40,158 nucleotides of DNA from a virus. The first letter of the stretch is position 1. Each line of letters starts with the position of its first letter. The stretch covers positions 1 through 40,158 of the IMG/VR virus record IMGVR_UViG_3300048924_000390; one strand, given 5' to 3'. The notes under the pieces are model-generated. The model made no database searches and was not told the DNA's origin. It saw nothing but the letters and a program-made list of their open reading frames with translations. A program made the translations under genes and the position numbers. This document shows positions 6,800 to 13,738 of this stretch, piece by piece.

Positions 6800-6814
6800 T
6801 CTAGAAAAACTAGA
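6800..6814. promoter_or_regulatory. O_L2: second repressor operator upstream of P_L
   Basis: This is the same 15 bases as O_L1, with centres 44 bp apart (about four helical turns), so dimers could contact each other on one face of the DNA. It lies between the end of cI and the -35 of P_L. Confidence 0.75.
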
Positions 6815-6822
6815 TTACGAGT

Positions 6823-7473
6823 TCACACGAAGGTCTCAACCTTGCCGATCACTACGCCACAGAGTGAGGCGGACCCGTTGATCTTGATGATCCGGTCAGG
6901 CCAAGATGGATTGAGGGCCTGGAGCATCCGCACATCACCCTCGATGAGTAGTTGCTTGAAGGTGGCCTCTTTTTCGTCATCGAGCCGAACGATCACAAGC
7001 GACTTGTGAAGGGCATCGCGATCTGGATCGACAAAGATGCGGTCACCATCCTTGAACGACAGATCGCCCGCCGGGTTGTGCATGCTGAATCCCCGGACCT
7101 TGAGCGCATAGGTGCGGGGACCATGCCTCATGGGGCAGGGAAGCCACTCTTCCGCCGCCCCTGGCTGGAAACTCTCGACGATTTGGGACCAATGCCCAGC
7201 TTGCACCCATGAGATGAGCGGAACCCCGTATGGTGCGCCGGTCGGATCAAGCGATTCAACGTTGCCGACCTCCTGGGACGCTTGGCGCGCTTCGACTGGA
7301 AGCGGGTAGCCCGTTGCTTCCGCGATTTTCTTGATCTGTGCGTAGCTCGGCGCCGTCTTGCCAGCTTCCCAGAAACCCGCAGTTGCCTTGCTCCGGCCTA
7401 CGGCTTCGCCAAGGTCAGCCAGTGTCCAGCCTTTGTGCTTTCGTGCGGCCCGCACCCAGTCTTTGAGTTCCAT
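6823..7473 (-). CDS. cI: CI-type phage repressor with XRE HTH and S24/LexA autopeptidase domain
   Basis: I choose the ATG at 7473 (MELKDWVRAARKHKGW); the open frame upstream only runs through the operator region. The 216-aa protein has an XRE helix-turn-helix (about residues 5-60) and a LexA/S24 domain. The Ala92-Gly93 cleavage site lies in WVQAGHW, the catalytic Ser130 in VRGFSMHNP, and Lys173 in EATFKQLL. It should keep the prophage silent by binding the TCTAG-N5-CTAGA operators and be lost by RecA-stimulated self-cleavage during SOS. No clear ribosome site precedes the start, so a leaderless or weakly translated mRNA is possible. It is divergent from cro and upstream of the P_L operon. Confidence 0.93.
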   Translation of the reverse strand: MELKDWVRAARKHKGWTLADLGEAVGRSKATAGFWEAGKTAPSYAQIKKIAEATGYPLPVEARQASQEVGNVESLDPTGAPYGVPLISWVQAGHWSQIVESFQPGAAEEWLPCPMRHGPRTYALKVRGFSMHNPAGDLSFKDGDRIFVDPDRDALHKSLVIVRLDDEKEATFKQLLIEGDVRMLQALNPSWPDRIIKINGSASLCGVVIGKVETFV

Positions 7474-7518
7474 CGAGCGATGGTAAAGAAAAACTTGACC
7501 GAGTGAGGCGAGTTCTTC

Positions 7519-7547
7519 TTGACCTAAATGTCTAGAATTACTAGACT
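7519..7547 (+). promoter_or_regulatory. P_R: promoter of cro
   Basis: TTGACC (7519-7524), a 17-bp spacer and TAGACT (7542-7547) lie about 30 bp before the cro ATG. The operator at 7531-7545 fills the spacer and overlaps the -10, so repressor binding would exclude RNA polymerase. A second CTTGACC copy lies 24 bp upstream (7494-7500) without a matching -10. Confidence 0.75.
7531..7545. promoter_or_regulatory. O_R: repressor operator in P_R
   Basis: TCTAGAATTACTAGA has the same arms as O_L1 and O_L2 but a different centre (AATTA rather than AAAAA). The centre may tune affinity between the two control regions. Confidence 0.75.
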
Positions 7548-7576
7548 TCTGGCAATTCAAGAGCTGAGAGTCAAGC

Positions 7577-7828
7577 ATGGAGCACCCCATCGAAAGGGCG
7601 GCAAAGATCGTGGGTTCGCAAACCGCCCTTGCTACCGAGCTGGGCGTTACGAAGGCCGCTGTGGGCCAATGGAAAGAGGATGGCCGCCGCGTGCCGGCGG
7701 AGCATTGCCCACTGATTGAGGAATTGACGGCCGGCGCCGTGCGCTGCGAAGAACTGCGTCCCGATGTGGCGTGGCGCGTGCTGCGCGGTCAAGCGCATCG
7801 CGTCGAAAGGCTGGGCGCTGATGTCTAG
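7577..7828 (+). CDS. cro: Cro-like / YdaS-family HTH regulator
   Basis: This 83-aa protein reads MEHPIERAAKIVGSQTALAT then ELGVTKAAVGQWKEDGRRVP and AEHCPLIEEL. This is the helix-turn-helix of YdaS-type antitoxin/Cro-like proteins, which occupy the cro place in many lambdoid prophages. It starts 30 bp after P_R and is divergent from cI, so it should repress cI or the early promoters and favour lytic growth. Its stop lies one base from the end of the convergent gene at 7830. Confidence 0.88.
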   Translation: MEHPIERAAKIVGSQTALATELGVTKAAVGQWKEDGRRVPAEHCPLIEELTAGAVRCEELRPDVAWRVLRGQAHRVERLGADV

Positions 7829-7829
7829 G

Positions 7830-8135
7830 CTACTTGGGGCGAGCGAGCCAGTTGGCCTGCTCGCGAATGGCGCGCAAGAGGCTGTCGCGCATTTCCCGCA
7901 TGACCCCCGCTGCCCCCCCTCTTTCATTGGCATGCCGGTGAGCGCTGAAGTAGATGCGAGCGCGAGATTCCAGCCTGTCGGCGTTTCGACGGATGTACGA
8001 ATCTGGCCCCAGGTGCGCGCACAGAAAGCTAAGGCGAGCAAGACGCGTGGCGTCGGCCCCCGGTGCTGCTCCTGCGAGCAGTTCCTCAATTTCTTCGCAT
8101 GTTTTAAGGATTTCTGCCAATGAGTTCGTTGCCAT
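7830..8135 (-). CDS. Hypothetical protein antisense to the cro-cII interval
   Basis: This 101-aa product starts MATNSLAEILKTCEEIEELL and is largely helical and basic at the C terminus. It is the last of three leftward genes (8667 to 7830) lying between cro and cII. AAAGGCGG lies about 8 nt before the ATG. A stop codon lies just upstream in this frame, so an independent start is likely. A -1 slip in the preceding gene at an A5 run would instead fuse the two proteins. Function unknown. Confidence 0.62.
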   Translation of the reverse strand: MATNSLAEILKTCEEIEELLAGAAPGADATRLARLSFLCAHLGPDSYIRRNADRLESRARIYFSAHRHANERGGAAGVMREMRDSLLRAIREQANWLARPK

Positions 8136-8374
8136 GCGCCATGCCGCCTTTTTCGGTCAGGGTTGCCGAGGTGGTCCTCGTTGAATGCCAGCGCGGTGAG
8201 GGCGATATGCGCCGCGATGTTCTCCAGATTTTCCATCCCAACGGAAATCTGTTGGCGGAACACGACCGCATTCACCAAGACCCCGAATATGCCTCCTACT
8301 TTCTGCGGGACGCACGCGCGCAGCCAGCCGGGAAAGGTCCGAATGAAGAGTAGCTGCGGATCTCTTCTGGGCAT
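8104..8374 (-). CDS. Hypothetical leftward gene with a probably disrupted 3' end
   Basis: The ATG at 8374 overlaps the upstream TAA (TAATG). The first about 80 residues (MPRRDPQLLFIRTFPGWLRA, then VGMENLENIAAHIALTALAF and NEDHLGNPDRK) look like a real small protein. The uninterrupted frame then runs on to 7571 through a different frame of the next gene and antisense of cro, which is implausible. At the A5 run near 8152-8156, one base fewer would give a short C terminus and a TAA at 8104-8106. One extra base, or a -1 slip, would fuse it to the 7830-8135 protein. I give the end for the first case. A sequencing error in the A run is possible. Confidence 0.45.
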
Positions 8375-8667
8375 TACGACAGCCATCCGCTCGCAGGCCG
8401 TATCACATCAACGGCGGGCGCAAGCACGCGCTCGCACAGTTGCGCCATCGCTGCGCGCTGACGCAGCGCCTGCAGCCCTTGGGCGCCTGCGCTTGCAGTC
8501 GTTATCTCGATCCACGCCGCAATCGTCTCCCGGTTCAGGTCTGGTTCGACCTCCAGTAGTTGGACGAGCTGCTGCAGGAATTGCTCGATGGCGTCTATCC
8601 GTTCCGATAGCGTCGGGGCAGGACTCGCATCCGCGAGGTTTTGGCTGTTTTTCACTGAGGTCTGCAT
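8374..8667 (-). CDS. Hypothetical helical protein divergent from cII
   Basis: This 97-aa protein includes LSERIDAIEQFLQQLVQLLE, a likely coiled coil, followed by another helical segment. Its ATG (8667-8665) overlaps the cII ATG (8666-8668) in the sequence CATG, so the two genes are exactly divergent with no intergenic DNA. Its promoter must therefore lie inside cII. No good ribosome site is seen. It begins the three-gene leftward group. Function unknown. Confidence 0.6.
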   Translation of the reverse strand: MQTSVKNSQNLADASPAPTLSERIDAIEQFLQQLVQLLEVEPDLNRETIAAWIEITTASAGAQGLQALRQRAAMAQLCERVLAPAVDVIRPASGWLS

Positions 8668-9196
8668 GAGGATGAATATCTCAATCGACGAGGCGCATGG
8701 CTATGGCGCCGACGAACCAGTACCCAACAAGATCAAGGGCCATGACGTTGCAGTCGCCGCGTACGACACCGCGCACGGCTATGACGGTGGCATCCAGGCG
8801 CTGGCGAAGCGGATGGGGGTCAACGCCAACACGCTGACGCACAAGGTCAACATGGAGAACACCACGCATCACCTCACGCTGCGCGATGCAGTCGAGATGC
8901 AGTGGCAGAGCCGGAATTTCTCCATCCTGCACGCGATGGCCGACGAGCTGGGGCACACCTGTTCGCTCGCCACTCCTGCGTATTCCGAGGGCGATCCAAT
9001 CGACACGTTGATGCGCCTGCAGATGCAGTTCGCCGATTACGTGCAGGCGCTCGGCGAGGCGTTGACGCGCCGCGAGAACGGCGTTTCGAAGAACCAGATG
9101 CGCAAGGCGGAGTACCACGCCGCCGAGACGGTTGCCGCTGTGGGGCACGCTCTGGCGATGCTTCGCGGCCTGATGCGGGAGGCGCCGAAGGTATGA
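8666..9196 (+). CDS. cII: Phage regulatory protein CII (CP76-type)
   Basis: The 176-aa protein contains AYDTAHGYDGGIQALAKRMG, VNANTLTHKVNMENTTHHLT and LRDAVEMQWQSRNFSILHAM, which match the pattern of the phage CII/CP76 regulator family (HTH-like, common in betaproteobacterial prophages). TGAGG lies 5 nt before the ATG at 8666; an ATG two codons later is an alternative. It is expected to act in the lysogeny decision or as a transcription regulator. It reads from the direction of P_R, but three opposite-strand genes lie between it and cro. Confidence 0.85.
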   Translation: MRMNISIDEAHGYGADEPVPNKIKGHDVAVAAYDTAHGYDGGIQALAKRMGVNANTLTHKVNMENTTHHLTLRDAVEMQWQSRNFSILHAMADELGHTCSLATPAYSEGDPIDTLMRLQMQFADYVQALGEALTRRENGVSKNQMRKAEYHAAETVAAVGHALAMLRGLMREAPKV

Positions 9197-9236
9197 GCCT
9201 TGGGGGGCAGGCTGGCCGGGGAGGGCGCACGACGCC

Positions 9237-10184
9237 ATGAGCATCCGGCTGATGACGATGGTGTTCGACCGCTATCCCGAGGGCGGCAGCGAGATGCTGC
9301 TCGCGCTCGCGATGGCGGACCACGCACGCGATGACGGCACGCGCATATGGCCCTCGCTCGACGAGCTAGCGCGCAAGACGCGGCAGAGCCGACGCACGGT
9401 GCAGCGACAGATCGCGAAGATGGTTGCCTTGGGCTGGCTTGAGCAGGTTCGTGCGGCCACCGGCCGACCTGGCGCGACGAATGAATACCGCGTCAATGCG
9501 GCATGGATCGCGGGTGAACAGCTGCCCAAGACGGGTGCCAATCTGTCACCCGTCGAGGCATCGCATGCATGCGATACGGGTGACGGATTGGCACCCCTTC
9601 CGACCCCTGAAATTATCCACACAGGTGACAAGTTGGCACCCGTCGAGACGACCGAGAGGGGTGTCACCGGTGACGAGAGGGGTGTCATGGGTGACGCGAG
9701 GGGTGACACAGCTATGACACCCGAATCTTCAAGAACCGTCAGGAACCATACCCCCCTACCCCCCGGCGGGGGGGCGAGCGGGTTCGACGAGCTTTTCTCG
9801 ATCTACCCGAACCACGACAACCGGCTGAAGGCGGAACGCCGCTACAACCGCATCGCGCCAGACGCCGCGCTGCAGCGCACGATGCGCTCGGCCATCGAGG
9901 CCCAAAGGCTTGGCAAGAGGTGGACAAAGGACGGCGGAGAGTTCGTGCCCGAGTTCGCGACCTGGTTGCGCAACGAACGGTGGCGAGACGAACCTCGCGC
10001 ACCCGGCGCGACCGGCGGCGCATGGCACGAGACGCGCAGCGGCATCGATGCGAAGGCGCGCGAGCTGGGCCTCGCTGCATGGGATGAGGCGGCCTTCTCG
10101 ATGGGGCGGGGCGAGAGCTATCTCACCTTCACCGCACGAGTGAAGCGCGCCGCCGTAGAGGCGAGGGAGGTCGCATGCGCATGA
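9237..10184 (+). CDS. Phage replication initiator (lambda O-like, N-terminal winged helix) containing the origin
   Basis: This 315-aa protein has an N-terminal helix-turn-helix (about residues 5-85; MADHARDDGTRIWPSLDELA and RQSRRTVQRQIAKMVALGWL) typical of phage O-type initiators (HTH_36). A low-complexity linker (about 95-180) and a C-terminal domain (about 181-315; FDELFSIYPNHDNRLKAERR) follow. The linker is encoded by the inverted and tandem repeats of the probable origin, as in lambda O. The linker repeat ERGVTGD-ERGVMGD-ARGDT reflects the 21-bp DNA repeats. No phage helicase or helicase loader gene follows, so it may recruit host DnaB directly through the C-terminal domain. Confidence 0.85.
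   Translation: MSIRLMTMVFDRYPEGGSEMLLALAMADHARDDGTRIWPSLDELARKTRQSRRTVQRQIAKMVALGWLEQVRAATGRPGATNEYRVNAAWIAGEQLPKTGANLSPVEASHACDTGDGLAPLPTPEIIHTGDKLAPVETTERGVTGDERGVMGDARGDTAMTPESSRTVRNHTPLPPGGGASGFDELFSIYPNHDNRLKAERRYNRIAPDAALQRTMRSAIEAQRLGKRWTKDGGEFVPEFATWLRNERWRDEPRAPGATGGAWHETRSGIDAKARELGLAAWDEAAFSMGRGESYLTFTARVKRAAVEAREVACA
9531..9722. other. Probable prophage replication origin (iterons plus DnaA box)
   Basis: Within the initiator gene lie: a 21-bp inverted repeat with 20 of 21 matches (9533-9553 against 9576-9596) around a perfect 16-bp palindrome (9560-9575); a third related copy at 9621-9643; a perfect DnaA box TTATCCACA (9613-9621); and two tandem 21-bp repeats (9654-9674, 9675-9695) plus a partial third (from 9696). 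No strongly A+T-rich unwinding tract is obvious next to it. Confidence 0.75.
9613..9621 (+). promoter_or_regulatory. DnaA box (perfect consensus)
   Basis: TTATCCACA matches the high-affinity DnaA box consensus TTATNCACA at every position. It lies between the large inverted repeat and the tandem repeats of the phage origin. Confidence 0.65.
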
Positions 10185-10960
10185 CGTTTGCTTTCGATGG
10201 CAGCGGCCTTGCCAGCGTGCAGGGACAGCTCGCCAAGCTGTCGGGTCAGCAGGCCAAGCAAGCCTATGCCGAGGGCATGAACGATGGCGGCTTTCATGCG
10301 CGACGTGAGTGGCAGCGCGAGCTAAGCGACCAGTTCGACAGACCCACGCCGTACGTCCTCAAGAGCGTGTACGTGCGCAAGGCCACGCCCGACCGGCTGA
10401 GCGTGGAGATTGAGCCGACCTACTTCGGCGGCAAGGGCGTGGACCCGCAGAAGATCTTGCAGGCGCAGGAGTACGGCGGGCCGCGCAACGACAAGCGCAG
10501 CGAGGCGGCGCTGCGCCGCATCGGCCTCCTGCCGGTGGGCTATCAGACGGCCATTCCCGCGACGCCATTCCCCGGCAGCGATGACGGGCGGGGCAACGTG
10601 CGGGGCGGCTTCCTCGTGCGCCTGCTGGCCTACTTCCAAGCGCTGGGAGAGCAGGGCTACAAGGCCAACATGACGGACAAGCGCAAGGCACGTCTGCACA
10701 AGGGCACGAAGGACCGCGAGGGCGTGCGCTTCTTCGTCGCATACGGTCGTCTTCGCAGTGGCCCGACACAGCACCTCGCGCCTGGCATATGGGCAGCGAC
10801 AGGCACGCAGGGCGGCGTCGTGCGTCCGGTGCTGATGTTCGTGCGCAATGGGTCGTATGAGTCGCGCATCAATCGTCAGCGCGTGGCCGAGAGGGCGGAC
10901 CTGCAGCCGTACATCGAGCGTCGCATCCGCTACCGCATCCGAAAGCTGGCAGGCGAATGA
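10175..10960 (+). CDS. Putative minor tail / virion protein (gpZ- or gp10-like)
   Basis: This 261-aa protein overlaps the initiator stop by 10 nt and has GGGAGG 4 nt before its ATG. The N-terminal part (AKLSGQQAKQAYAEGMNDGG, RREWQRELSDQFDRPTPYVL) and the overall strongly basic character resemble minor tail proteins of the lambda Z / HK97 gp10 kind. The assignment is by resemblance only. It is the last gene before the cos site, so in the packaged linear genome it would lie at the right end, far from the other tail genes. Confidence 0.55.
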   Translation: MRMTFAFDGSGLASVQGQLAKLSGQQAKQAYAEGMNDGGFHARREWQRELSDQFDRPTPYVLKSVYVRKATPDRLSVEIEPTYFGGKGVDPQKILQAQEYGGPRNDKRSEAALRRIGLLPVGYQTAIPATPFPGSDDGRGNVRGGFLVRLLAYFQALGEQGYKANMTDKRKARLHKGTKDREGVRFFVAYGRLRSGPTQHLAPGIWAATGTQGGVVRPVLMFVRNGSYESRINRQRVAERADLQPYIERRIRYRIRKLAGE

Positions 10961-11009
10961 CGAACGCACGCGCCACGTCGCCCGGCGGCCCGGGTCCTTC
11001 CGCAGAAGC

Positions 11010-11040
11010 ATGGGTTACGGGTAATTCGAACCGCGAACTT
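11010..11040. other. Putative cos site (lambda-type cosN)
   Basis: Just before terS the sequence GGTTACG (11013-11019) is followed by twelve bases GGTAATTCGAAC (11020-11031) and then CGCG (11032-11035). In phage lambda the cohesive end is flanked in the same way: GGTTACG, twelve bases, CGCG. The phage also has lambda-type Nu1 and GpA terminase subunits. By analogy the cohesive ends would be 12-nt 5' overhangs. Confidence 0.65.
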
Positions 11041-11072
11041 GGACTGTTCGGCGTTGTTGCTAAGGGGGTTAA

Positions 11073-11603
11073 GTGAAGGCAGTCGAAGTGATGAGGCAGG
11101 CGATTTCGCAGGCCGAGTTTGGCGCGTGGGTCGGAATCAGCGAGGCGCGCGTCAGCCAGCTCATGGCCGAGGGGGTGCTCACGCGCGGCGAGTCCGGCCA
11201 TGAATGGCTCGTTGCGTATTGCGAGCGGATGCGCGACATCGCCGCCGGCCGTGCATCGTCCGAGACGGGTGGCCTCGACCTCGTGCAAGAGCGCGCCGCC
11301 CTGGCGCGCGAGCAGCGCCTCGGCATCGCCATCAAGAACGCCGTTGCCCGCGGCGAGTACGCGCCCATCTCGCTGCTCGCCGAGGTGCTGGCGACCGCGA
11401 GCCAATCCGTCTCAGAACGCTTCGAGCAACTGCCCGGCCTGCTGCGCAAGGTCTGCCCCGAGCTGCCCGATACGGCGCGCGATCAGGTGATGTCCGCCAT
11501 TGCCGACGCGCGCAACCAGTGGGTGCGCGCCACAGCCCGCCTCGTGGCCGAAGCTGTGACGCCGCCCGATGACGACCTTGAAGAAGAGGGCGATCCCCAG
11601 TGA
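11073..11603 (+). CDS. Terminase small subunit (Nu1-like)
   Basis: This 176-aa product has a GTG start preceded by AAGGGGG. Its N-terminal winged helix (SQAEFGAWVGISEARVSQLM, AEGVLTRGESGHEWLVAYCE) matches lambda Nu1-type DNA recognition, followed by a helical region (REQRLGIAIKNAVARGEYAP) and an acidic C terminus. It would bind cos, 42 bp upstream, and load the large subunit. The stop overlaps the terL start (GTGA). Confidence 0.88.
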   Translation: MKAVEVMRQAISQAEFGAWVGISEARVSQLMAEGVLTRGESGHEWLVAYCERMRDIAAGRASSETGGLDLVQERAALAREQRLGIAIKNAVARGEYAPISLLAEVLATASQSVSERFEQLPGLLRKVCPELPDTARDQVMSAIADARNQWVRATARLVAEAVTPPDDDLEEEGDPQ

Positions 11604-13738
11604 GCCTGGCACCTACCGAGACGCAGCGCGCCGTCATCAAGGCGACCTTGACCGGCCTCGGGCCGCTCAAGATGGAGCGCCCCCAGCCGCTCAGCGCATG
11701 GGCTGAAGCGAACTTCTACCTGTCGCCCGAGGCCAGCCACACGCAGGGCGAGTGGAGGGCCTACCCGTTCCAGCGCGGCTGGATGGATGCCTTCAGCAAT
11801 GACGACATCGAAGAGGTGACCGTCCGCAAGGCGAAGCGCGTCGGCTACACCAAGACGCTGCTCGCCTTCATCGCTTACAACGCAGCGCACCGCCGGCGCA
11901 AGCAGGCGCTGTGGATGCCGACCGACGACGACCGCGACAGCTTCGTGAAGTCCGAGATCGAGCCGATGCTGCGCGACGTGGGCGCCCTCAAGGCCGTGAC
12001 GGTTCCGGGCAAGGAAGACACGATGAAGCTGAAGAGCTTCTTCGGATCGGTGCTGCACCTGCTCGGTGGCAAAGCCGCGCGCGCCTATCGCCGGATCACG
12101 GTGGCCGTCGCGATCCTCGACGAGGCCTCGGCCTTCGACCAGAAGATCGAGAAATCGTCCGACCCGATCACACTCGCGCGCGGCCGCCTCGAAGGCGCGC
12201 CGTTCCCGAAGCTGGTCGCCGGCAGCACCGTGCGCATCAAGGACTTCGACCACATCGAATACCGCGAGAAGAACGCCGATGCGCGCATGCGATACAACAT
12301 CGTTTGCCCGCACTGCGACGCCGAGCACCCGCTCATGTGGGGCAGCAAGAAGGTGCAGCACGGCTTCAAGTGGGACGGCTACGACCACGACACCGTGCGG
12401 CATGTGTGCCCGCACTGCCACGAGTCGATCACCCAGGCCGATTACCTGCGCATCTGGGACAGCGCTGCGATGTGGGTCAGCGAGTGCGGCCGGTATCGCT
12501 ACGACCACCATCTGCACGTATGGACTGATGCGCAGAGCGTCGTCATCCGTGCGCCGCGCCATGTGGCCTTCGTCGAGATGTGGAGCGGCTACAGCCCACA
12601 GCGCGCGTGGTCCGACATCGTGCGCGAGTTCCTGGAGGCCACGACGAAGGCGAAGGCCGGCGACACCGCACCGCTCGAAGGCTTCGTCAACGAAACGCTT
12701 GCGCAGTATTGGGAGGCCGTCGTCGAGCGCGCCGACGAGCACGCGCTCTCGCGCCGCGCTGAGAACTATCGCCGCTTCAACGTGCCGTATGGCGGCCTCG
12801 TGCTGGTCACGGGCGTGGACGTGCAGGACAACCGATTCGAGGTAGTGACGTGGGCCATCGGCCGCGGTGAGGAAATGTGGTGCGTCGATTACAGCGTGAT
12901 CTACGCGAACCCCGCCGATGAGCGCGATTGGTCGCACCTCGATGCCTACCGCAAGACCATCTTCCAGCATGCGAGCGGGCAGGCGATGCGCATCGAGGCC
13001 ATGGCGGTGGACACCGGCGGCCACTTCACGCACCAGGCCTACAACTACTGCCGCCAGCGCGAGCGCGAGCGGGTGTTCGCGGTGCGCGGTGACCCGCAGC
13101 CCAGCAAGATGGTCAAGAGCAAGGCCACGGTGCAGGACGTGAACTGGGGCGGCAAGATCATCAAGAAGGGCGTGCGCCTCTGGTACGTGGGCACCGACAC
13201 GGCAAAGGACTTGATCTACGGGCGCCTGTGCGTCGAAAAGAGGGGCGCCGGCTTCGTGCACTTCAGCAAGGACTTGCCGCAGGAGTTCTATACGCAGCTG
13301 ACCTCCGAGGCGCGCGTGCCGCAGCGCGTGGCCGGTGGCGAGGCCTATCGTTGGATGAAGTCGCCGGGTGCGCGCAATGAAGCGTTGGACTGCACTGTCT
13401 ACGCGGTCTTCTGCACGCACATGCTCGGGCTGCACCTCTACACAGGAAAGATGTGGGAGCGGTTGGAGTCCATCGTTCAGCCGCCAACGGCAGACCTGTT
13501 TCGCGTGGAACGGACTGAAGAGGCTTCACCGGCGGATGTTCCACGCGAAACGCAGTCGCAGAAAGAGCCGGCAGAGCAACAGGCCGCCGAGCTGAGCGTT
13601 GCACCAGCGAGCGCACCTCCAACGGTCACCGCGCCGCTACCGACGCCGCCGCCTGCCGCAATTGCTCCGAAGCCGGTGCAGCCGCGTCGGATCGTTCAAC
13701 GCCCATCCCGAAAAATCTATCCCGCACGAACATGGTGA
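11600..13738 (+). CDS. Terminase large subunit (lambda GpA-like)
   Basis: This 712-aa DNA-packaging ATPase/nuclease has a lambda-type Walker A KAKRVGYTK (about residues 77-85) and Walker B VAVAILDE (about 168-175). Two CPHC motifs (one followed by DAEH, one by HESI) form a probable zinc site. Acidic nuclease positions include GVDVQDN, VDTGGHF and EALDCTVYA. The last about 80 residues are a Pro/Ala/Thr-rich low-complexity tail ending SRKIYPARTW, perhaps a flexible arm towards the portal. The GTG start is coupled to terS. The DNA for the start of the tail carries a 14-bp perfect inverted repeat (13498-13551). Confidence 0.94.
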   Translation: MSLAPTETQRAVIKATLTGLGPLKMERPQPLSAWAEANFYLSPEASHTQGEWRAYPFQRGWMDAFSNDDIEEVTVRKAKRVGYTKTLLAFIAYNAAHRRRKQALWMPTDDDRDSFVKSEIEPMLRDVGALKAVTVPGKEDTMKLKSFFGSVLHLLGGKAARAYRRITVAVAILDEASAFDQKIEKSSDPITLARGRLEGAPFPKLVAGSTVRIKDFDHIEYREKNADARMRYNIVCPHCDAEHPLMWGSKKVQHGFKWDGYDHDTVRHVCPHCHESITQADYLRIWDSAAMWVSECGRYRYDHHLHVWTDAQSVVIRAPRHVAFVEMWSGYSPQRAWSDIVREFLEATTKAKAGDTAPLEGFVNETLAQYWEAVVERADEHALSRRAENYRRFNVPYGGLVLVTGVDVQDNRFEVVTWAIGRGEEMWCVDYSVIYANPADERDWSHLDAYRKTIFQHASGQAMRIEAMAVDTGGHFTHQAYNYCRQRERERVFAVRGDPQPSKMVKSKATVQDVNWGGKIIKKGVRLWYVGTDTAKDLIYGRLCVEKRGAGFVHFSKDLPQEFYTQLTSEARVPQRVAGGEAYRWMKSPGARNEALDCTVYAVFCTHMLGLHLYTGKMWERLESIVQPPTADLFRVERTEEASPADVPRETQSQKEPAEQQAAELSVAPASAPPTVTAPLPTPPPAAIAPKPVQPRRIVQRPSRKIYPARTW
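13497..13552. repeat. Inverted pair of parS-like 16-mers in terL
   Basis: TGTTTCGCGTGGAACG (13497-13512) and TGTTCCACGCGAAACG (13537-13552) contain a 14-bp perfect inverted repeat with a 26-bp spacer. The second matches the bacterial parS form TGTTCCACGTGAAACA at 14 of 16 positions. It may be a ParB-like or unrelated protein-binding site, or a strong mRNA hairpin. Confidence 0.5.

Noticed and set aside
6756-7545. TCTAG repeats as a CRISPR-like or satellite array
   Set aside because: Only three copies, each palindromic and in promoter spacers; they are operators.
7474-7560. Promoter for cI on the minus strand
   Set aside because: Several weak -35-like boxes (TTGAAT, TAGACA) but none with a credible -10 at proper spacing.
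7571-8373. Full-length 267-codon reading of the gene that starts at 8374
   Set aside because: After about 80 residues it passes through another gene in the wrong frame and antisense to cro; more likely a frame break at the A5 run.
11483-13435. 650-codon open frame on the minus strand opposite terL
   Set aside because: Antisense shadow of a well-recognised terminase in GC-rich DNA; no ribosome site and a low-information Ala/Arg/His-rich translation.
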